This document shows positions 16,598 through 30,900 of a stretch of 64,000 bases of DNA, in pieces. A program made the position numbers and the translations under genes. The notes under the pieces were generated by a model. The model saw only the letters and a program-made list of their open reading frames with translations, was not told the DNA's origin and did not search any database. Positions within the stretch are counted from its first letter, which is position 1; each line of letters starts with the position of its first letter. The stretch is from an uncultured bacterium. Lineage in GTDB: Bacteria > Chloroflexota > Anaerolineae > J036 > Brachytrichaceae. The stretch covers positions 1 to 64,000 of the forward strand of contig CAIXPS010000023.1 in assembly GCA_903921365.1 (NCBI GenBank), read 5' to 3'.

Positions 16598-19030
16598 TTA
16601 CCACTCGATGACAATATCAACCCCATTCGACTCGTTTGGGAATTCCAGCAAGGCGGTGTGGGATGGCTCATCCCAGTCACACGCCTGATCTGTGCTGTCT
16701 CGCGTCGCATGCACTGGCTTCGCAGGCAACTTCACGCGGATGGCGCAGGTCGTCTGCCCCATGCCAGCGACGTTGAACGCGAGGCCATGCTCAGAGACCG
16801 TCTCGCCCGTAATACGACCCGCTGCAGCTATCACACACGCTCGCTCTTGCTCCGCATATCGCGACAGGTCTGCCAGCAGCCAGCGCGTATCCGGCGCAAT
16901 GATGGGATCGCGAACGACCTTCAAGTGCGCATCGTACAGGTTCACGTACAGACCCGCTAATACAACGGGCGGCGCCTCGGGCGTCTCATCCATTCCACCC
17001 GCACTGACGTAAGGTCCGCGCCTGAATACCAGAGCGCTCGTCTCGCTCCACGGCAGGTTCAAGCGCTCACGCGCCAGTTTTACCTGCTTCAGGACAACGT
17101 CAGCGCCATCGGGCCGGTGTGCCAGATCCGCCGGCGACGATGGATCCAGGATGACGACCCCTTTGCCACTTGCAAAGCAACCCACATCGGGAGGCGTTCC
17201 CAATCCGAGTTCGGTTGTCAGGTGCGATTGAGGCGTTGCCGGCGTCCGGCCATTGTCATTCCACCACTCACGCGCGTTATCGTACGCGTCGCCTGAGCCA
17301 AAGATCACCAGCCCATTCCCTTGACGAACCCACTCAGCCAGTGCCGTGTGAATCGCCGGGCTGGACGGCTTCATGCCTTCATACGTCAAAACGAGGACGC
17401 GGATCCCATCCAGATAGGCGCCATAGCTTCCCGCTAAACGCTCCAACTGCACAAACGACAGCCCATTGCCATGTTTGATCAAGGGCATCGCCAGGCCGTA
17501 GAACGACGACATATCAGGATCGCTTGGCGTCGGGTCGCCGCGCTGATACATCAGCGTATCGGCAATCGCAAGGCCGACGCCGGTCTGTCCGCACAGCCAC
17601 TCGTACTCACCCGGCCAGTCCATATCCGCCAACGCGTTGAAGACAACCTGTAGCTCAGTCGCATAACTTGCGGGAATGTATTCGCGATCGTCTGTCGGAT
17701 TATGGTAGAAGGCCGATACTGCATCGCGCAACCGCGCCGCTTCCTGCGTGTCAGACCAACCTGCGAGGTGTTTGTAGAATGCAAATGCTCCGCCAAGAAT
17801 ATCGCCGAAGCGCAGTTCGCTCGATGTCTCCGCCAGATTGGCGAAACCCAACGTCTCCTTTTGAATATCCGCCCAGTGATCACGGTGGAAGGCCGCGAAC
17901 TCGACCATCGCTAGGCGCGTCGTCGCGGCGAGTTCCAGGTTGCCGCTTCGCTCCAGGCGATCCACATAGGCGTCAACTATGGCGGACAGGGGCTTGCCAT
18001 CCTGGTTTTCGCGAGGATAGGAGCGTGTGAACACTCGCGACGGCCACGGCATGATCTCGAAGCGGGTGTTGTCCGCTGAAAGCAGCGAGGCCGTGACGTC
18101 GCACTCCCAGCATTGCCGGTAGTCATCCCACGAGTAGTTCGGGTTGTCCTCGATTGGGTCGGCCAACTGCCACACTCGCAGCGGCGTCCCGCGCACCATT
18201 GCGCCGCACGAGGCATATTCGCAGTAACCCGCCTCAAACGTGCGTTGTTTCGTCAGTCCCCGATACACGTTCGGGGTGCGCGACGTGCCGGTCCAGACCT
18301 GTCCAATGATGCCGTCGCAATCGGGGATTTGCAGCAACTGTGACTCAGGGCTGACAATGCGCCAGTGCGCATAGTTCAAGAGGCTGTGTGTGGGCACATA
18401 GCACTTGAAGTCATTCACCCCTTTCTCGCGAGCGTAGCGCTTGATATCCGCACACAGATAAGACACGGCGCGGGTATACAGATACTGCTTGAGCTTCTCA
18501 CACCGATAGCGGGCATCCGGGGACGACGCCGGATCCTGCCACACTTCGCCGTAATACGCCAACCATTCGCGCTGGAAGCCTTCTTCGTAACCCGCCCGAA
18601 CCCAGAATTCAGGCTCTTCCAGGTGAAGCGCCAGAGCGCCAGCATCAACGACGCGCTGAAGTTTCTCGGCCAGATACCGGACGTAGGACATGCTGGGCAT
18701 CATGTAGTAGATGTCATGTCCCTGCGCAATACCATGCTCAAGCCGGAAGTTGCCCGAGGCAGTCTGAGCGTCATCGTAATGGGTGACGCCGTCCCATTCG
18801 CCGCGCACATAGTCCGCGTAGCTACCCCACGAGACACCGGTCATCACGTGCAGGCGATAGCCCGCCTTCCCCCACCCGGCCATTCGCGACTCAAAGCCAT
18901 TTTTGTCACCATGGGCGTCGCGCCCAAGACCGTACACCATTGCAACATCGGCCTTACTGTCGATACGGGGGTCGTATGGGCCGCCCTCCTGGAAAGAGGT
19001 TCTTTCTTCTGATGAATTGCGCGCGCGCAT
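16598..19030 (-). CDS. Large protein of unrecognised family, possibly glycoside hydrolase-like
   Basis: I do not recognise this 810-aa protein confidently. No signal peptide or membrane segment is seen. The N-terminal half reads like a TIM-barrel glycosidase: VAMVYGLG at the first strand, YRLHVMTGVSWGSYADY, then ALALHLEEPEFWVRAGY (about residue 130), where Glu-Glu could be an acid/base pair, followed by a WYGEVWQDP-like segment. From about residue 500 a flavodoxin-like domain follows (GIRVLVLTYEGMKP, GNGLVIFGSGDAY), as in the trimerisation domain of GH42-type enzymes. The C-terminus is a small beta domain. Its neighbours are an amidohydrolase, a mutarotase-like protein, a GHL6-like protein and LacZ, which supports a glycan role. 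It may be a glycosidase outside the familiar families. Confidence 0.55.
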   Translation of the reverse strand: MRARNSSEERTSFQEGGPYDPRIDSKADVAMVYGLGRDAHGDKNGFESRMAGWGKAGYRLHVMTGVSWGSYADYVRGEWDGVTHYDDAQTASGNFRLEHGIAQGHDIYYMMPSMSYVRYLAEKLQRVVDAGALALHLEEPEFWVRAGYEEGFQREWLAYYGEVWQDPASSPDARYRCEKLKQYLYTRAVSYLCADIKRYAREKGVNDFKCYVPTHSLLNYAHWRIVSPESQLLQIPDCDGIIGQVWTGTSRTPNVYRGLTKQRTFEAGYCEYASCGAMVRGTPLRVWQLADPIEDNPNYSWDDYRQCWECDVTASLLSADNTRFEIMPWPSRVFTRSYPRENQDGKPLSAIVDAYVDRLERSGNLELAATTRLAMVEFAAFHRDHWADIQKETLGFANLAETSSELRFGDILGGAFAFYKHLAGWSDTQEAARLRDAVSAFYHNPTDDREYIPASYATELQVVFNALADMDWPGEYEWLCGQTGVGLAIADTLMYQRGDPTPSDPDMSSFYGLAMPLIKHGNGLSFVQLERLAGSYGAYLDGIRVLVLTYEGMKPSSPAIHTALAEWVRQGNGLVIFGSGDAYDNAREWWNDNGRTPATPQSHLTTELGLGTPPDVGCFASGKGVVILDPSSPADLAHRPDGADVVLKQVKLARERLNLPWSETSALVFRRGPYVSAGGMDETPEAPPVVLAGLYVNLYDAHLKVVRDPIIAPDTRWLLADLSRYAEQERACVIAAAGRITGETVSEHGLAFNVAGMGQTTCAIRVKLPAKPVHATRDSTDQACDWDEPSHTALLEFPNESNGVDIVIEW

Positions 19031-19060
19031 AGGGTTATTTCTCCTGTCTAACGGTTCAGA

Positions 19061-19840
19061 TCAGCGTGAAAGGAGCAACGGGCCGAGTGTCATCAATACC
19101 TTGATCGCGACAATGATGATCAAAAACAGCAGGATGCCGCTATAAGTGCGCCTGAACTTGTTGTCAAGACTACGTTGTTGGCGCAAGAGGCGATACACGA
19201 AAAGGTAAATCGCCAAAGTGGCCGCGCCGGCAGCAACGACCTGCCATGGGTTGTTTGCCACCAGCAGGATTCCGACGCAGAGCGCGGTTCCAGCCGCCCA
19301 CCCGACGGTCAGAAGCTGGGTGTTGCGCGGGCTGCGCGCAGCCATGGTCCGGATCGTCTGCCAGCCTGCCAGTACTTCCCGCGCGCTTGCATAATCCTGC
19401 AATTGCACAGGCACCCACAGAAACCGAATCTGGTCTTTGGTCATCACCAGGATGCCCTTGTCGGTCTCAAACAGTCCGGTGACCTCAGCCCGGTTGATCC
19501 TGAATGCTGGAGCGCCTTTCCGCAAGGGATGCAGAGCCATTTGCTGGCGGTCAATGCGGTCATGGCCAAGTGAGATCACCAGGTCTTGCAATCCCTTCTG
19601 ATACTGGCGCACCTGCTTTATCAGTCGGACTGCGATTATGACAGCGAGGACGACCACCGCCGCAGCCATGACCAGCACATTTGAGGGCGCACCCGCTGTA
19701 GCGTACTGGGTCTGGCTGAGATAGACGCTGGCAAGCGTGACGACGACTACCATGACGCCGCCAAAGATCACCGCGAGTCTAACGGTCAGGGCGCGCACGA
19801 GCGCCGCACCCTGTATCGGATCAATTGTGTATGTTTTCAT
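19061..19840 (-). CDS. YcxB-like membrane protein
   Basis: This 259-aa protein has two N-terminal transmembrane helices (about 18-40 and 52-72), a cytoplasmic soluble domain with the YcxB pattern (GLFETDKGILVMTKDQIRFLWVPVQ), and two more hydrophobic helices near the C-terminus. The function of this family is not established. Repeat A lies in frame at 19520-19540 and adds the residues QMALHPLRKG between the first domain strands, so the protein carries an insertion compared with what the family fold needs. It lies 24 bp after the GHL6-like gene start region. Confidence 0.7.
   Translation of the reverse strand: MKTYTIDPIQGAALVRALTVRLAVIFGGVMVVVVTLASVYLSQTQYATAGAPSNVLVMAAAVVVLAVIIAVRLIKQVRQYQKGLQDLVISLGHDRIDRQQMALHPLRKGAPAFRINRAEVTGLFETDKGILVMTKDQIRFLWVPVQLQDYASAREVLAGWQTIRTMAARSPRNTQLLTVGWAAGTALCVGILLVANNPWQVVAAGAATLAIYLFVYRLLRQQRSLDNKFRRTYSGILLFLIIIVAIKVLMTLGPLLLSR
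19520..19540 (-). repeat. Dispersed repeat A copy inside the YcxB-like gene
   Basis: On the coding strand the sequence is ATGGCTCTGCATCCC plus TTGCGG, an exact consensus copy, in frame and translated as MALHPLR. Confidence 0.85.
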
Positions 19841-19864
19841 TCCTTGTGCGGAGTGCTTGCCCGA

Positions 19865-25143
<5,279 letters not shown>

Positions 25144-25752
25144 TCAGGTGGGTGAATCAGCTTTCAGGCGTTCGATCACCTGTTTGAATGCAGCCATCGG
25201 TTGTGCGCCGACGATGCCATAGCGGTCGTTCAACACATAGGTCGGCACACTGTTTACACCGATGCTCTGCGCATCAGCAATCAGATCCTCGACGACCTGC
25301 CGATAGGCGCCACTTTCGACAGCCAGTTGCATCGCATCAGCATCCAACCCGACTTCTGTGGCGGTCGCTCGCAGGATATCCCACGCGCCAATATCCAGGT
25401 TTTCACCGTAATACTTGCGAAAAACGACGCGGTGAAACTCGATCCCTTTGCCTTGTTCACGCGCATATTCGGTTGCTTCGTGCGCAAGACGAGGATTCGG
25501 TATCCAGGTCGTCGTTACCATCGTCAGCCCTTGCATTTCGGCCATACGCTTCAATCGGTCGCCGGACTGTGCCGCCTTGGCCCGTATATACTGAGGAACT
25601 TCTTGCCCGCCTTCCGGCATGTCCGGCCTGAGTAAATAGGGCAACCACTCCACTTGCGCTCCGTATTCTTTCTGCACCTGGTCGACCACGCCCTGGCCGA
25701 CATAGCACCATGGTCAGACATAGTCGGAATAAATCGTCAGTTTGATATCCAT
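25144..25752 (-). CDS. FrnE/DsbA-family thiol oxidoreductase, candidate selenoprotein (UPWC active site)
   Basis: Read from ATG 25752, the frame gives MDIKLTIYSDYV, an in-frame TGA (25714-25716, codon 13), then PWCYVGQGVVDQV and 181 further intact residues, 202 in all. FrnE-family proteins have a thioredoxin fold with CPWC near residue 12, so the TGA stands exactly at the first, nucleophilic cysteine, as expected for selenocysteine (Sec13-Pro-Trp-Cys16). The rest matches the family: VEWLPYLLRPDMPEGG, NPRLAHEATEYAREQG, and the cis-Pro segment GVNSVPTYVLNDRYGIVGAQP. A hairpin fitting a bacterial SECIS lies at 25681-25701. A GTG at 25689 could start a shorter protein, but that would lose the active site and first beta strand. 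A pseudogene or sequence error is the main alternative. No Shine-Dalgarno site is obvious before ATG 25752. It lies between lacZ and the lycopene cyclase gene. Confidence 0.72.
25681..25701 (-). promoter_or_regulatory. Candidate bacterial SECIS hairpin
   Basis: On the coding strand GTCGGCC (25701-25695) pairs over 7 bp (one G-U) with GGTCGAC (25687-25681), leaving a loop AGGGCGT. The loop starts 19 bases after the TGA at 25716-25714 and has G at positions 2-4. This is the stem length, distance and loop-guanine pattern expected of bacterial SECIS elements read by SelB. Confidence 0.55.
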
Positions 25753-25779
25753 GCAGCGATTGTACTGCGTGGACGCCCA

Positions 25780-26943
25780 TTACGCTCTCGCTTGGCGGTT
25801 CGACAAGACGCTCAGCAACGGGCTGATAAATCGTCGCGGCGGAAGTGACGCGATCAGGGCAGCGGTCTCAACCGGGCTGGAACACTCGTCGAGAAAGCGG
25901 AAGATGCGATCGATCGGGTTATGGCGAAATAGCGCTGCAAAGACCGGAGCGATGGCCTGTCCCTCCTTGCGCATAAGGCGCAACATGAGCGAGTCGCACC
26001 ATTTATTAAAGGCGGGATCAGCAGGAACGTCGAAGGGGTGGCCTGCCTGCAGCAGCGATCGCACGATGGCGGCAGAGTCGCGTTGAATTCTGAGGAAGCT
26101 GTAACCTGTGCTGCATTTAACCCGCCCACCCTTCGCGCCGATGGACATCACATGCTGACCCAGACGGCGTTGAAAGGGATAGTCGGTCAGCGGCACGGCG
26201 CCGTTTTCCTCGCTGACAATGTCATACTCCTGGATTCCAAGGACTTTGGTCAGGTAGGCGCCGATCGCCGCTTCGTACTCGTGCTGTTTGAGGACATTTT
26301 CGGAGAAAACGGTGTACTCGACAAACGCGTGACACTCGCTGTAGGGCATGACGTAAAAGAAACGCATCAACCCATCCTGCGGCGTGCGAAAGTCAAACAG
26401 GCGGGCAGCACGCGGGTCAAACGCAATCGTCGGCGTTTTGATCTCCCAGCCCTTGAAGTGCATACGCAGCCACGGATGCCCCGCTATCTGCTGTTTCAGC
26501 CCGCCAAAGCGAACAACGCTATCAAACACAATCCCGCCGGTGTGCGCGTTCTCGCCAACTGTCACGCGCGCAGTATCCTCAGCATCCTCCACGCTCTGCA
26601 CGACGCCGCGCACAAAGGTGATATTGGGGCATGCCTGCAACTGACTCACGGCGTAGTTGTAGAAGTTGGCCCCGTGCATCAGTTTGTACTCGTAGTCGCC
26701 AAGACCGTAGCGGCGCTGGAACGACGTTGAAACAAAATCGATCTGGCGCCAGGTGTGGTGGACGACGCGATCGAACAGCGTGGGTTGATTCGTCCAGAAA
26801 CCCCAGTTTCGATTGAGCTGGTCGTCGTCGTCTTTGTCGATGATGAGTATCCTGCGCTCGCGCAATGGGGAGAGCATCAGGTGATACGCGAGGCTAAGCC
26901 CTGCGGCGCCCGCGCCGGCAATGATGTAGTCATAATCTGGCAT
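25780..26943 (-). CDS. crtY: Lycopene beta-cyclase, CrtY family
   Basis: This 387-aa flavoprotein cyclises the ends of lycopene to make beta-carotene-type rings. The N-terminal dinucleotide-binding motif DYDYIIAGAGAAGLSLAYHLM is followed by the acidic end LIIDKDDDDQLNRNWGFW, typical of CrtY (where the loop reads NRTWCFW). Other family segments are TFDPRAARLFDFRTPQ-like FDPRAARLFDF and FFYVMPYSECHAFVEYTVFS. The family length is about 380-400 aa. No other carotenoid gene lies in the window, so the phytoene pathway must be elsewhere. It starts 50 bp after repeat C copy 2. It suggests a pigmented, possibly phototrophic, organism. Confidence 0.9.
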   Translation of the reverse strand: MPDYDYIIAGAGAAGLSLAYHLMLSPLRERRILIIDKDDDDQLNRNWGFWTNQPTLFDRVVHHTWRQIDFVSTSFQRRYGLGDYEYKLMHGANFYNYAVSQLQACPNITFVRGVVQSVEDAEDTARVTVGENAHTGGIVFDSVVRFGGLKQQIAGHPWLRMHFKGWEIKTPTIAFDPRAARLFDFRTPQDGLMRFFYVMPYSECHAFVEYTVFSENVLKQHEYEAAIGAYLTKVLGIQEYDIVSEENGAVPLTDYPFQRRLGQHVMSIGAKGGRVKCSTGYSFLRIQRDSAAIVRSLLQAGHPFDVPADPAFNKWCDSLMLRLMRKEGQAIAPVFAALFRHNPIDRIFRFLDECSSPVETAALIASLPPRRFISPLLSVLSNRQARA

Positions 26944-26965
26944 ATCTGATTAGTTGGTCAGACTA

Positions 26966-27003
26966 TATTCATACTTCATACTTCCAATTTCATAATTCAC
27001 ACT
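26966..27003. repeat. Dispersed repeat C, copy 2
   Basis: It has a 33-bp identity with 25088-25120, plus CACTT after one mismatch. The two copies bracket the FrnE-like and crtY genes in the same orientation. The end touches the stop codon of the next gene. Confidence 0.85.
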
Positions 27004-27848
27004 TATTTCTTCGGCGTCGGCACAAGTGTGACACTCAGCGGCGCCGTCGGCGACGGGATCGGCGTGGGCACTGATCCACTGCAGAAAGTGCACAGGCTGT
27101 CGGCTCGAACCGACGCATGGCAGTGATCGCTCTCATTTTGCACCCAGTCAAAGCCGGCGCAGGACGCCAGCGCGCATAGCCGATCCAGCTTTTCCGGATC
27201 GGGCGGGCTGGTGACCAAATCAATCGAGCGGCCCTCGAAGTGCAGCGAATACTTCTTCTTCATGTCGGGCTGGTTTGGATCCTGCTCGCCGGTGGAGTCA
27301 TAGGCGGCCGTGACCAGCAGGCGAACCGTCCCATCCCACTCGCTCTGCACCATATTGCGCAACCGCGTCAGCGGCAACAGCATCGCCGGATGCAACATGC
27401 GATCTTCGAGCGAGAACGGCTGTGGTTTGTGCTCAGCAAAGCCGATCTCTGGATCGCGGTCAGTCATCAGCAGCCCGTAGGCGCATGAATCTCGCTGGAC
27501 CTGACACATCATCGGCCCGGCAGCTTCGTCCTCGGTCATGGAGTAGCTTCCACTGGCGGAGATATGGAGACCTGGCACCAGCCGGATCAATGAGCATGTG
27601 GCTGACGATTTGGCCGACAGCGTTGGCGCGACACCGGCGTAATCATAGGTGGCGACTGGCGACGCGGTCGCGATAGCGGTCACGTTGCTTGAAGTCAGGT
27701 TTTGAGGGACAGGCGTGTCCTCGTAGATGCGCACGATGATCGTCTGCGGCGTCGGGTTGCCGCCGCACGCGACCACTAGAAACAGCAGACACGTAAATGC
27801 CACGCTGGCAAACAGCCTGCGTTGTCGTGATCCTGAGGCATACCCCAT
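27003..27848 (-). CDS. Lipoprotein with a Hedgehog N-terminal signalling-like (DD-peptidase fold) domain
   Basis: This 281-aa protein has a signal peptide with lipobox LVVAC (Cys28) and a spacer to about residue 80. Residues about 148-252 line up with the Hedgehog signalling domain: DRMLHPAMLLPLTRLRNMV, a strand VRLLVTAAYDSTG, then SLHFEGRSIDLVTS, CALASCAGFDWVQNES and HCHASVRAD. Zinc-site residues match animal Hedgehog: His203, Asp210, Glu239 and His244 correspond to His141, Asp148, Glu177 and His183 of Sonic hedgehog, with one residue missing between Glu and the last His. Of the calcium-site acids, the Asp of TEGWDED is kept (Asp184) and the Glu is Ala181. Bacterial Hedgehog-like proteins of the Hh/DD-peptidase family are known, so a murein peptidase role outside the membrane is likely. 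A Pro/Thr tail follows. Confidence 0.72.
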   Translation of the reverse strand: MGYASGSRQRRLFASVAFTCLLFLVVACGGNPTPQTIIVRIYEDTPVPQNLTSSNVTAIATASPVATYDYAGVAPTLSAKSSATCSLIRLVPGLHISASGSYSMTEDEAAGPMMCQVQRDSCAYGLLMTDRDPEIGFAEHKPQPFSLEDRMLHPAMLLPLTRLRNMVQSEWDGTVRLLVTAAYDSTGEQDPNQPDMKKKYSLHFEGRSIDLVTSPPDPEKLDRLCALASCAGFDWVQNESDHCHASVRADSLCTFCSGSVPTPIPSPTAPLSVTLVPTPKK

Positions 27849-27902
27849 ACGAACCGAATTGTACGACAGGCGACCATACAGTAAAGGTCGCCTGCCGAAT
27901 CC

Positions 27903-30900
27903 TTAATTAACGGTTACCGTTATGGTTTGAGTAAACATGTGGCTAAACATATCGGAAACTGTCACTGTAATACTCTCTGTCTTAGGTACTCCTGCGCCAT
28001 TCCATTGAACATTGGCAGTGCTTGTATTAGTGTGGGAGTTCAGATTGATCCCACTTGGTGTGCCACCCGTTGGGTTCGTCGCAACCCAACTGTATGTAAC
28101 TGGCTGAGTTGCGTTTATGGGTGACACCGACGCAGTAAAAGCACAGCCGCCACTAAAGCACGGATTGGGCACAGGGCCGCTAAGAACAACACCCGTAATG
28201 GGCACAGTAGTCACCCCAAGTGTATCCGTGTAACTATTGTCTGCCAGTGCTGTTGGCGTCTCTGGCGTAGATGATGTTATCACTGCAGTTGCACTGAGCG
28301 CCGATGGCGGCAGCATGATTGGCGATGTTGCCGTAAACATGATTTGATAGGGTTGTCCCAGTGCCATTTGGCTGGTGCTCGTGGCTGAGAACACAATAGT
28401 GTTCGAGTAGACGCCAGCCTGTACTTGATTAAAGCCCGCCGGTAATGGGGAAATTACACTACCGATCGTATATCCAGGATTTGGCGGCTTCAACGTGCTC
28501 GTGATGAAGACATTCCCTGCCATCGTCGGGCCATAGTTTGTGAAGACCAGCGTGTACGTGATGTTATCGCCCGCATTGATGGCAGCCTGAGGTTTGATCG
28601 AAATCGCCAGATTGGCCTGTGCCAATAAAACAGTGACCAGCGATGCGGTGTTATTCGTCTGCGTCAGGTCAGTTGTGCTTGCTTCAACGCTGGCTGTCAC
28701 GCCAAGACTGCCTGGCGGGTTTATCAAAGGAGCAGTTGCTGTAAACACAACCTGATACTGGCCTTCAGTTAGAAATGGCGTCGAGTATGCAATGAGGGTT
28801 GATGTTTGTGACACCACTGTAAACCCTCCCGGCGCAGACACCGAGCCGCCAATGGCATATGCTGGCAGGTTGCTCGGAGTGAGTGTTGCCGTTACGTACA
28901 CCTCGGACGCTGAAGTCGGCCCGTTATTGGTGAAGACCAGCGTATAGGTGACCGTTTCACCGACGTTGATCACTGGGATTGGAATGATGGATATAGACAT
29001 ATCCGCTTCTGGTATCAGTACCTGGTCGTTATTAATCGCTTGGCCGCCCTGGTTAACTGCACGGATGTTGATATTCTTCGTCCCACCCGTGGTCCATGTA
29101 AACGTGGCTGTTGCAGTGATACTTGTTACCGTCACAGTCACTGGAGTTTGTCCATCCGCGGTAAACGTAAAGGTGATAGGCACCGTCGCATTCTGTTGCG
29201 TTACCGTTGCAGTCAGAATACATCCACTATTAACTACGCAGGTTGTAGGCCGTATGAAGCTAACGGCTCCAGGCCCAACTGGCACGATATCGGTGGAGGC
29301 GACATCGGTATTGCCGCCGGGCGTGGGATCCACAGTCAATGACGTGATCGTCACAAAGTTAGTAAAAGAAGGCGGCGGTGTCGTGACTGGCGTCGTCGCG
29401 GTGAACTGTATCGTGCCGCTGGCGCCCGCGCCCATTCGCCCAACTCTCCACTTCAGGGGTTGGATGCCTGCATCCTGGTGGAAACCCAGCGGAAGCGGGC
29501 CTGTCTGATCATATAACAGACCGTCTGGCAGTGCATCCGTTATAACAACGCTGCTGGCAGTCGACGGGCCATCATTGGTGAAGACCAGGGTATACACAAG
29601 CGGGTCGCCTGCATTAACAGACGCAAGGGCCGCTTTGGATATCCGCAGGTGCGAGAACTTATCGACCTGGGTGCTTAAGGAACTGTGGTCATTCGACTGG
29701 TTGAAGTCCAAATCGCTTGTTGTGACCGAGATCACGTTTGTCAAGGAGGACACCGTCGCGGTCGGATCAACTCTGACAGCAATTGTAAACACGTTAGCGG
29801 CATTCACAACACCCAGGTTGCACTGCACCACACCCGCGTTATTCGCACAGTTTGCGGTCGACGTTGCAGATAGATACGCCGCATTTGAATCCAACGTGTC
29901 TGTAACAATCACAGTGTTTGCATTGTTGTTGTTCAGATTCGTCGCGGTGATGGTGTAGATGAGTCTGGACCCTGCGGTGGCGGTGGTAGGCAATGTTGCC
30001 TGTCCGATACTCATGTCCACATTCAACGGCACTTTCACCGTCACTGTGCTCGACAATGGAGTCTGGAACTCCGTCGTAGAAACAGTTGCCGTATTGGAGA
30101 TTTGCCCTGTCAGGTTGGCAAACACCTGGCCGCTGAACTGAATTGCAGCCTTTGTCTTTCCCGACAATGTCTGCATTGTGCAGAACAACACAACGCCGCC
30201 ATCGATCTGGTTGCAGATGGCGCCCGGCGCGTTCGACGTATCCGTCCTCTGCAGAGTGAAGTCGGCAGGCAATGTGTCGCTAAATGTCACGCTATTCGCG
30301 GTGGAGGTGCCGTCATTCGTCACCACAAGCGTGAAGGTAATGGGTTGCTGCAGATTGCTCACAACCTGGGGTGTGACGAGTTTGGCAAATGACAGCCTGA
30401 CGTTACTCGTGATATACACGGTGGCGGTTGCGACGTTGTTTGTCGGGTTGATGTCATCGGCATCGCTATAAGTGTTCGCCTGATTTGCGACATCGCCAGC
30501 AACACCAGCACCCACCTCTGCGCCAATAGTCACGGTCGCGGTCGCGCCAGCACTCAGGACGCCGAGTGTGCAAACCACAGGGTTGACGGTATTACAGTCG
30601 CCTTGCGACGTATTTGCAGCGCCATGCGATGGGCCAATGTCCACGGTGACAACTTTTTGAGACTCAATCGTATAGTCATCCGTGTTGAAGTTTGCTTGAT
30701 ATTGGAAGAACTGGTTTGGCGCAACCCCAAGTGTGGCGGTAAAGCCGGTAGCAATGAGGCCGGGCGTAATAACGAAATAACTCGACGACAACCCATTGGG
30801 GCCGATAAATGGTTCGGTGCTGCAACTCGCCGGGCATGTTCGCACCTGGAATTTCACACTGCTGGCATTCGCCGGGGCGCGCAGATAGTGTTCCTGGATC

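Noticed and set aside
25144..25752. Alternative genetic code reading TGA as tryptophan
   Set aside because: Many other genes in the window end in TGA and are not read through, and the codon falls on a Cys position rather than a Trp position.
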